Source: Spirochaetia bacterium (GTDB taxonomy: Bacteria; Spirochaetota; Spirochaetia; Treponematales; Breznakiellaceae). Taken from it: 11,381 bases of DNA. Below, one piece after another: positions 7,111-11,381 of this stretch (the first letter of the stretch is position 1; each line of letters begins with the position of its first letter). The stretch covers positions 1-11,381 of the forward strand of contig BNUY01000103.1 in NCBI GenBank assembly GCA_025997715.1, in the 5' to 3' direction. A program made the translations under genes and the position numbers. The notes under the pieces were generated by a model. It had not been told where the DNA came from. It ran no database searches and saw only the letters and a program-made list of their open reading frames with translations.

Positions 7111-8124
7111 CTTTTGCACCTTTGTCGTATCCTGCACCAGGGTATCCCAAAACGTTTCCTGTAGTGCTTTGCCCAGTGCGATGTATGCACGCCGTTTTGC
7201 TACTGCCGGATCGTTCGCGCCGGTTCGGGTGATGCCCTTGTTGTAGGTGAAAATGACGCCGTCCTTACCGGACAGTGTTACGGTGATAGTGGGCGTGAAA
7301 AAAGTACCGGCCTGCATTTTTTGTTCGTTTTCGGTTACCACCGCCTGACAGCGGTGTGTCGCTTCACCCTGGTTCCGCGCTAACGCAAACCCATGTCCGC
7401 TGAACGATGAGGCGAGGGCATTATACACCGTGTTTTCATAATCGCCGGTGCAGATTACCGCAAGGATCACCTTGCGCTTTGCCGCTTCCGCCTTGTTGCG
7501 GCATTCGGCATAGGCGCTGCGAACATCATCAAAGGCTTGCGCTTTTCGGGGATGCAATACCAGCGCGAAATCCAGCATGGTAAGGAGTTCGGAGTCCTGC
7601 AACGCAGAGAAGGACACAAACTGCCGCAGCGGGTCTCCTTCCGTTTCCGCCCTCCGAAAGGCTGTCATAAAGGGGGCGGTCTTTTGCGTAAGGCGCGGCT
7701 CATAGATGGTCCAGGCTTCATCGCGGTCGATGTAGGCAACGGTTTCCCATTGGTTTTCCGTTTTGTTAAACCAGGTTTCGCTCTGCCGCAGGGCAAACAG
7801 GTTCACCGCCGATTGAATAAGGCCGCTTTCTTCGACCTTCAAATATGCTTCATCCGTACCGTTTTGTTGGGTAATCACTTGAACGCTGCTCACCCGGCTT
7901 TCTACTTCGCTTTCAAAGTAACGCGATATGGCGGCAAGCGCATTCACCTGAGCCGCATTCGGATCGGCGCCGGTTCCTTTCTGTGCGATAAACTTTTCTG
8001 CTGGATACACTGCGGTTACATTCTGTGCCGGGCCTGCCCAGTCGGGCGGGGTTGACGGCGCGGAGGCGCAGGAAGGGAGTAAGGTGAGCAGAGAGAGAAA
8101 GAAAACCAAAAGATATCTTTTCAT
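7108..8124 (-). CDS. LPP20-family-like lipoprotein
   Basis: A 338-residue lipoprotein: MKR start, hydrophobic core and lipobox LPSC with Cys19. Directly after it, PDWAG ... YPAEKFIAQKGTGADPNAAQVNALAAISRYFESEVESRV has the layout of the LPP20 fold (tryptophan near the start, YP..KFI.A.G.G....A...A...I..YF). Known members include Helicobacter LPP20 and the Vibrio flagellar outer-membrane protein FlgP. A second region (residues ~215-320) resembles the beta-rich domain that often follows in spirochaete homologues. The ATG at 8124 has GAGGA about nine bases upstream. It is the first gene of a two-gene lipoprotein unit and is divergent from TA module 2, 51 nt away. It probably acts in the periplasm or outer membrane; a link to flagella or to peptidoglycan-synthase activation is inference only. 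Confidence 0.8.
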   Translation of the reverse strand: MKRYLLVFFLSLLTLLPSCASAPSTPPDWAGPAQNVTAVYPAEKFIAQKGTGADPNAAQVNALAAISRYFESEVESRVSSVQVITQQNGTDEAYLKVEESGLIQSAVNLFALRQSETWFNKTENQWETVAYIDRDEAWTIYEPRLTQKTAPFMTAFRRAETEGDPLRQFVSFSALQDSELLTMLDFALVLHPRKAQAFDDVRSAYAECRNKAEAAKRKVILAVICTGDYENTVYNALASSFSGHGFALARNQGEATHRCQAVVTENEQKMQAGTFFTPTITVTLSGKDGVIFTYNKGITRTGANDPAVAKRRAYIALGKALQETFWDTLVQDTTKVQK

Positions 8125-8158
8125 AGTAATAGTTCCTCTTTTCTTTTTGCGGACCGTA

Positions 8159-8167
8159 TGGTATACT
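8159..8167 (+). promoter_or_regulatory. Extended -10 promoter element of TA module 2
   Basis: TGG-TATACT is a strong extended -10 (TGN plus 5 of 6 matches) with no clear -35 box. Its predicted start (about 8173-8176) falls at, or a few bases before, the antitoxin ATG, and no purine-rich ribosome site lies between. The antitoxin mRNA may therefore be leaderless. The embedded GTATAC palindrome could also serve the divergent lipoprotein gene. Confidence 0.45.
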
Positions 8168-8175
8168 TATTCATT

Positions 8176-8424
8176 ATGATGACATTGCAACAAACGGTTG
8201 AAATTCCGGCTGACCATCGGCTTTTTATCGAAGTCCCGGAGGAGATTCCTGCGGGAACGGCTACTTTCCGGCTCGAATGGACAGCTACGCCGAGTACATC
8301 CGGAGTCCATGAGGATTGTGCCCAAAATATACGGGAGCTGAGGGAGCTTTGCAAAGGTTCTTCGGTTACCGTTGATAGCTTTCTTGAAAAACGCCATAGA
8401 GAAAGGGATCGCGAAGGTGAATAA
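8176..8424 (+). CDS. Antitoxin of TA module 2 (partner of a PIN toxin)
   Basis: An 82-residue acidic/basic mixed protein that should neutralise the PIN toxin directly downstream. It shares the start QTVEIPxxHR....P...PAG with the antitoxin at 1393 and then a probable toxin-binding helix, LCKGSSVTVDSFLEKRHRERDREGE. It is the shorter, simpler form and lacks the C-terminal extension of module 1. Alignment with the paralogue places the start at 8176 or 8179. The in-frame ATG at 8158 is rejected because it lies inside the -10 region. The stop (TAA) overlaps the toxin ATG by one base, coupling the two. The family name and DNA-binding fold are not recognised; the function is inferred from the operon layout and paralogy. 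Confidence 0.75.
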   Translation: MMTLQQTVEIPADHRLFIEVPEEIPAGTATFRLEWTATPSTSGVHEDCAQNIRELRELCKGSSVTVDSFLEKRHRERDREGE

Positions 8425-8861
8425 TGATATGTGTTCTGGATGCCTGTGCCCTCATTGCCCATATCAAGGAAGAACCCGGCGCCGATGTAGTTCAAAATTT
8501 GATAGACGAGGCTACAGACAGAAAGATAACGCTGCATATGAGCATAGTCAACCTTATTGAAGTTCACTATGGTTTTTACAACGATTTGGGCAAAGAAGCT
8601 TCCCATGCCATTCTTGAGCATATCCTCAAAATGCCCATACAATTTCATCAGACGATAGATGTAAAAATCTCTTCCGAAGCGGCGAGGCTTAAAGGCACTT
8701 ATGAAATGTCCCTTGGTGATGCTATCGGTCTTGCCACCGCTATTAGCCTGAACGGTATTTTTGTTACTTCCGATGGCGATCTTTTGGAACCGGAAGCCAT
8801 TGAACACGCCCCGGTTTCCTGGTTCCGCCCGCCGAAAGAAAAGAAACCTCGTAATAAGTAA
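8424..8861 (+). CDS. PIN-domain RNase toxin of TA module 2 (VapC-like)
   Basis: A 145-residue intact PIN-domain toxin with the expected acids: D6 (VLDACAL), E46 (NLIEV), D99 (SLGDAIGLA) and D117 (VTSDGD). It should be an active metal-dependent endoribonuclease held in check by the antitoxin encoded upstream. It resembles the toxin at 1755 throughout, so the window carries two paralogous modules that may or may not cross-talk. It ends in a Lys/Pro-rich tail (RPPKEKKPRNK). Codons for residues 40-81 are duplicated exactly, inverted, at the right edge of the window, where the reading frame continues into a beta-helix protein instead. The module lies on the opposite strand between lipoprotein genes, suggesting insertion of a TA cassette. 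Its stop lies 33 nt from the convergent beta-helix gene. Confidence 0.92.
   Translation: MICVLDACALIAHIKEEPGADVVQNLIDEATDRKITLHMSIVNLIEVHYGFYNDLGKEASHAILEHILKMPIQFHQTIDVKISSEAARLKGTYEMSLGDAIGLATAISLNGIFVTSDGDLLEPEAIEHAPVSWFRPPKEKKPRNK
8540..8666 (+). repeat. Inverted repeat, left copy (inside the PIN toxin gene)
   Basis: These 127 nt are identical, base for base, to the reverse complement of 11255-11381. The match ends at 8666, where the next base (A) differs from the other copy (T). At the other end the match is limited only by the window edge. The copy covers the last base of Met39 and all of residues 40-81. Confidence 0.97.
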
Positions 8862-8890
8862 GTTCATACTCTCCTTCATGTCCTGCCTTT

Positions 8891-8975
8891 CGCCCTATTC
8901 CCAGCCCCCCGCCGGGCCGTCTTTCGTGCTGTCCATCGCCGTGGCTGCCCGCGCAGTGGTGTTGCGCTTTTTGCC
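8891..8975. repeat. Direct repeat, copy 1 (3' end of CsgG/beta-helix gene)
   Basis: 85 nt matching 10717-10801 with three substitutions in the same orientation, 1826 nt apart. It encodes the C-terminal tail GKKRNT...DSTKDGPAGGWE and the stop. The beta-helix rungs just upstream are more diverged, so the tail is either under selection or was recently homogenised by gene conversion. Confidence 0.93.
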
Positions 8976-10667
8976 ACTGGCTAACACTGCATGTCCATCG
9001 CCAGATGCCGTATTTCCCTGTCCGTCTGGTGCGTTGGAACCGTAAATGACCCCGCCCCCACCGGATTTGGTGAATGTATTAGCATACACACCGCCACCAC
9101 TACCGGCGGTATTTCCGCTGATAGTGCCGCCGCTCATGGTGAATGTGCTAGCATACACACCACCGCCTTTGCCATAGGCAGTACTATTTCCATTGATAGT
9201 CCCCCCGCTCATGGTGAACGTGCCATACATCGCACACACGCCACCGCCATCCTTCTGATTGGCGGTATTTTCGTTGATAGTACCGCCGCTCATGGTAAAT
9301 GTACCAGAACTCACATATACGCCACCGCCCCACAGATCGGCAGTATTTCCACTGATTACGCCGTCCTTCATAGTGAACATGCCGGAATTCACCCTTACAC
9401 CACCGCCGCAGTCCTTACCACCACTATTTCCACTGATAATGCCACCGTTCATGGTGAATGTGCCGGATGCTACATATACACCGCCGCCACCGCTAGGCAT
9501 ATCGGAGGAGGTATTTCCACTGATTGTGCCGCCGTTCATTGTGAACGCGCCAGAAGCCACATGAACCCCGCCACCGTAGCCATTTCTTCTATTCCCCGTA
9601 ATTGCGCCGCCGTTCATCACGAACCTGCCCCCGGTCACCTCGACAAGGCTCTTGGCGGCCTGATTTTGTGTGCCCCTGAGCGTTACGCCGTCTTCCAGCG
9701 TAAAGGTAACGCCGGATTTGACGTTAAAAAGCGAATAGGACGGGTTTGCACCCTCAAAGCTAACCGTATGTTCTCCCCCGGCGCTTTTCAGGGTTATCGT
9801 AAGCGTCTTGCCGCCGTAGTTCAGTTCCGTGGGGGTAATAACCTCGTCTCTGCCAAGCGCGATGGTATACTTCCCCCCGCTTTTGGCGTTTATGCTTATC
9901 CAGTCCAGCGCGTCCAAAAGGTCCATTTCGCCCTGTAAGGTATCGCCCACATAAAGAGCGCCCGGCGCGGTCTGCACCACCGGCTTCACCGGAGCCGCCG
10001 GAGCCTGCGCCGTACCACTTCCCGCTCTGGAGTTCTGTGACGCAGGACTCCGGGGCACTGCGGCAATGCCGGATTGCCCAAGCAGCGCCCGCACCCGCTC
10101 ATCGTTGGTGATGTCCGCCGGGAAGGAGACCGCCACCACCGCCTTTGCCACATCAATCGCCTTGAGGGTAAGACTGTAGAGCGTACCGATGTTTGAAAGA
10201 CTGCCCGTAACAATCGCGCCCGCCCCGACCATCTGCCCGATGGACTTGGCCGAATCGTCGCTCACTTCCCCTGACTCCTGGAAGCCCTGCTCCGCGCGCA
10301 CCTTGTCAAGGTTGGCCCGGTCAACCACCACGAGTTTCCCGCTCCCCACCAGCGCCGCCTCAAGCCTGTCCAACACGTACTGGGAAAACGGCGCCGAAGG
10401 CGAACTCACACTGATAAGCGCCACCTCGGTCCGTGCCGGAAGCCGTGCTTCCATCTGTGCCGCTGCCTGGGCTATGGCCTCGTCCAGGGACATGCTGCCG
10501 GACGAGGCGGGAACCGCCGCCTGTGATGGCTGCCCGCCTACAGTCTCCCCGGCGAGTGCCGCCGCCATGCCTGACGGCTGAGATCCGCACGCGGCCAATA
10601 CAAAGGCGAATCCCAGCATGGCGGCCATTGCCGCACATAATATGTTCCTTTTCATTTTAGTGCTCAT
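8895..10667 (-). CDS. CsgG/LpoB-like lipoprotein with Gly-rich right-handed beta-helix repeats
   Basis: A 590-residue surface lipoprotein. The ATG at 10667 follows GGGGGAAG closely, and the lipobox LAAC gives Cys27. Residues ~78-185 (ARTEVALISVSSPSAPFSQYVLDRLEAAL ... VVVDRANLDKVRAEQGF ... GAGAIVTGSLSN) fit the CsgG/LpoB-type fold common in treponeme lipoproteins. After a Pro/Ala linker (~205-235) and a transition domain, residues ~346-535 are seven near-regular rungs of 22-29 residues, each G-x-F-T-M-x-G-G-x-I-S-G-N-T...GGGVYV, as in pectate-lyase-like beta-helices. An eighth rung is degenerate. The tail ends DSTKDGPAGGWE and is nearly identical in the neighbouring gene. The likely role is an outer-surface adhesin or matrix protein; no polysaccharide-lyase catalytic residues are recognisable. 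It lies 53 nt downstream of the fused beta-helix frame, on the same strand. Confidence 0.88.
   Translation of the reverse strand: MSTKMKRNILCAAMAAMLGFAFVLAACGSQPSGMAAALAGETVGGQPSQAAVPASSGSMSLDEAIAQAAAQMEARLPARTEVALISVSSPSAPFSQYVLDRLEAALVGSGKLVVVDRANLDKVRAEQGFQESGEVSDDSAKSIGQMVGAGAIVTGSLSNIGTLYSLTLKAIDVAKAVVAVSFPADITNDERVRALLGQSGIAAVPRSPASQNSRAGSGTAQAPAAPVKPVVQTAPGALYVGDTLQGEMDLLDALDWISINAKSGGKYTIALGRDEVITPTELNYGGKTLTITLKSAGGEHTVSFEGANPSYSLFNVKSGVTFTLEDGVTLRGTQNQAAKSLVEVTGGRFVMNGGAITGNRRNGYGGGVHVASGAFTMNGGTISGNTSSDMPSGGGGVYVASGTFTMNGGIISGNSGGKDCGGGVRVNSGMFTMKDGVISGNTADLWGGGVYVSSGTFTMSGGTINENTANQKDGGGVCAMYGTFTMSGGTINGNSTAYGKGGGVYASTFTMSGGTISGNTAGSGGGVYANTFTKSGGGGVIYGSNAPDGQGNTASGDGHAVLASGKKRNTTARAATAMDSTKDGPAGGWE
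9063..9632 (-). repeat. In-gene beta-helix rung repeats, set 1
   Basis: Seven full coding repeats of about 66-87 nt plus one partial copy, with a core encoding GTFTMSGGTISGNT and a variable insert before GGGVYV. Variation is concentrated in the inserts between Asn-Thr and the glycine run, which would be surface loops. Repeats this similar can expand or contract by slippage or unequal recombination. Confidence 0.9.
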
Positions 10668-10720
10668 ATTCTTCCCCCAAACAGGCAGCTTGTAAAAAAA
10701 CGCATTGCAGTATTGCCGCC
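10668..10720. other. Short spacer between tandem beta-helix genes
   Basis: 53 nt that hold the ribosome site of the downstream gene (GGGGGAAG on the minus strand, 10678-10671) and a T7 run (minus strand, near 10694-10700) with no convincing stem before it. Nothing else is seen, so the two genes may be co-transcribed. Confidence 0.45.
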
Positions 10721-10801
10721 CTATTCCCAGCCCCCCGCCGGGCCGTCTTTCGTGCTGTCCATTGCCGTGGCTGCCCGTGCGGTGGTGTTGCGCTTTTTGC
10801 C
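10717..10801. repeat. Direct repeat, copy 2 (3' end of the fused beta-helix frame)
   Basis: Second copy of the 85-nt sequence at 8891-8975, with three substitutions, encoding the same GKKRNT...GPAGGWE tail and stop. Recombination between the two direct copies would delete 1826 nt, including the whole CsgG-like gene. Confidence 0.93.
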
Positions 10802-11381
10802 GTTACCGAAATAAACAGCGTGTCCGTTGCCGTCATCCCTTGCCCTGTTCGCCTGTTCATATTCCGCATTGGAACCGTAGATGACCGCGTTGCCTGTGCC
10901 GGATTTGATGAATGTACTTGAATAAACATTCACGCCGCCGCCATCGCGGCTGGCAATATTTCCGCTGATTGTGCCGCCGGACATGGTGAATGTGCCTCTG
11001 TACACATACACACCGCCACCCCCCTCTCCGGAGGCAGTATTCCCACTGATTGTGCCGCCGGACATGGTGAATTTATTGGATTGTACGCCCCCGCCTTGAC
11101 CGCGGCTGGTATTTCCGCTGATGGTACCGCCGGTCATATTGAACGTGCCGTTGATGTATACGCCCCCGCCGCCGCCCCAGGTGCCCATGCCAGTACCATT
11201 ACCGGATGCGGTATTTCCGGTGATGAAGCCGCCCGCCATGTTAAATGTGCCAGATTTTACATCTATCGTCTGATGAAATTGTATGGGCATTTTGAGGATA
11301 TGCTCAAGAATGGCATGGGAAGCTTCTTTGCCCAAATCGTTGTAAAAACCATAGTGAACTTCAATAAGGTTGACTATGCTC
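10721..11381 (-). CDS. PIN-toxin N-half fused in frame to a beta-helix surface-protein tail (5' end beyond right edge)
   Basis: The frame is open from the right edge to the stop at 10721, 219 residues in view. The first 42 residues equal residues 40-81 of the PIN toxin at 8424 (from SIVNLIEV to QTIDVK). The frame then passes without a break into SGTFNMAGGFITGN and four beta-helix rungs, ending in the same GPAGGWE tail as the neighbouring gene. No signal peptide or CsgG-like domain is in view. If the gene outside begins like the toxin, the product would keep only D6 and E46 of the PIN site, lose D99 and D117, and be inactive as an RNase. Possible origins are a real fusion, one orientation of an invertible segment, a decayed surface-protein gene, or an assembly join. 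Internal TTG or ATG codons in the toxin part are not convincing starts. Confidence 0.75.
   Translation of the reverse strand, partial: SIVNLIEVHYGFYNDLGKEASHAILEHILKMPIQFHQTIDVKSGTFNMAGGFITGNTASGNGTGMGTWGGGGGVYINGTFNMTGGTISGNTSRGQGGGVQSNKFTMSGGTISGNTASGEGGGGVYVYRGTFTMSGGTISGNIASRDGGGVNVYSSTFIKSGTGNAVIYGSNAEYEQANRARDDGNGHAVYFGNGKKRNTTARAATAMDSTKDGPAGGWE
10904..11254 (-). repeat. In-gene beta-helix rung repeats, set 2
   Basis: Four coding repeats of the GTFTMSGGTISGNT...GGGVYV type, with inserts different from those of set 1. The first rung (SGTFNMAGGFITGN) begins exactly at the junction with the toxin-derived sequence, so the break fell at a rung boundary. Confidence 0.88.
11255..11381 (-). 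repeat. Inverted repeat, right copy (edge of window)
   Basis: Exact reverse complement of 8540-8666. The two copies enclose 8667-11254, which holds the 3' half of the toxin gene, the complete CsgG/beta-helix gene and the 3' part of the second beta-helix frame. The true outer end of the repeat lies beyond the window. Confidence 0.97.

Noticed and set aside
7061..7150. Earlier start for the Ala/Gln-rich lipoprotein
   Set aside because: It would overlap the LPP20-like gene and place 30 extra residues before the signal peptide. The ATG at 7060 has a strong ribosome site.
9063..9632. CRISPR-like or non-coding tandem array
   Set aside because: The periodic sequence is explained by beta-helix codons; repeat length and spacers vary and the reading frame is intact. 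The long antisense frame across it is a by-product of the repeats.
10694..10700. T7 run between the tandem beta-helix genes as an intrinsic terminator
   Set aside because: No stable stem precedes it on the minus strand.
8540..11381. Insertion-sequence or transposon explanation for the inverted repeat
   Set aside because: The repeat is coding sequence from inside the toxin gene, no transposase is encoded between the copies, and no target-site duplication can be seen.

Overview
The window looks like accessory chromosome from a host-associated spirochaete, most likely a Treponema of the termite or animal gut type. This is an inference from gene content: LPP20-like and CsgG/LpoB-like lipoproteins, a Gly-rich beta-helix protein ending in a GGWE tail, and paired PIN-toxin modules. 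No rRNA or tRNA is present to confirm it. Most of the window is moderately GC-rich. The first ~900 nt are clearly more AT-rich and look recently acquired.

Layout. (1) 1-832, minus strand: the N-terminal 277 residues of a protein that runs off the left edge. A Swt1-like HEPN domain with an RNRWAH motif is followed by a small beta-rich segment and the first residues of a SNF2-type helicase, all behind a near-consensus promoter. This is probably a phage-defence or nucleic-acid surveillance gene. (2) 841-1392: a ~550-nt non-coding gap. (3) 1393-2186, plus strand: a type II toxin-antitoxin pair with a PIN RNase toxin. (4) 2309-4447, minus strand: a two-gene unit, a family 2 glycosyltransferase followed by a DEAD-box RNA helicase. 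(5) 4520-6007, plus strand: a sodium/solute symporter. (6) 6086-8124, minus strand: two lipoproteins, LPP20-like first and then an Ala/Gln-rich one. (7) 8176-8861, plus strand: a second toxin-antitoxin pair paralogous to the first. (8) 8895-11381, minus strand: a complete CsgG-like plus beta-helix lipoprotein, and upstream of it a second beta-helix reading frame that is open to the right edge.

The most striking structure is at the right edge. The last 127 nt are an exact inverted copy of the middle of the second PIN toxin gene. There the toxin N-terminal half is joined in frame, at Lys81, to the beta-helix tail of the second surface protein. The same toxin half therefore has two different continuations in one window. 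This could be a real PIN/beta-helix fusion, an invertible segment flanked by inverted repeats, strain variation, or an assembly-graph artefact. The match is exactly 127 nt and ends exactly at the edge, which is what two contig paths meeting in a k=127 de Bruijn graph would give.

The two toxin-antitoxin modules share an unusual antitoxin start (QTVEIPxxHR) and the same translational-overlap arrangement. The second module sits between lipoprotein genes of the opposite strand, which suggests mobile TA cassettes in an envelope-lipoprotein region.
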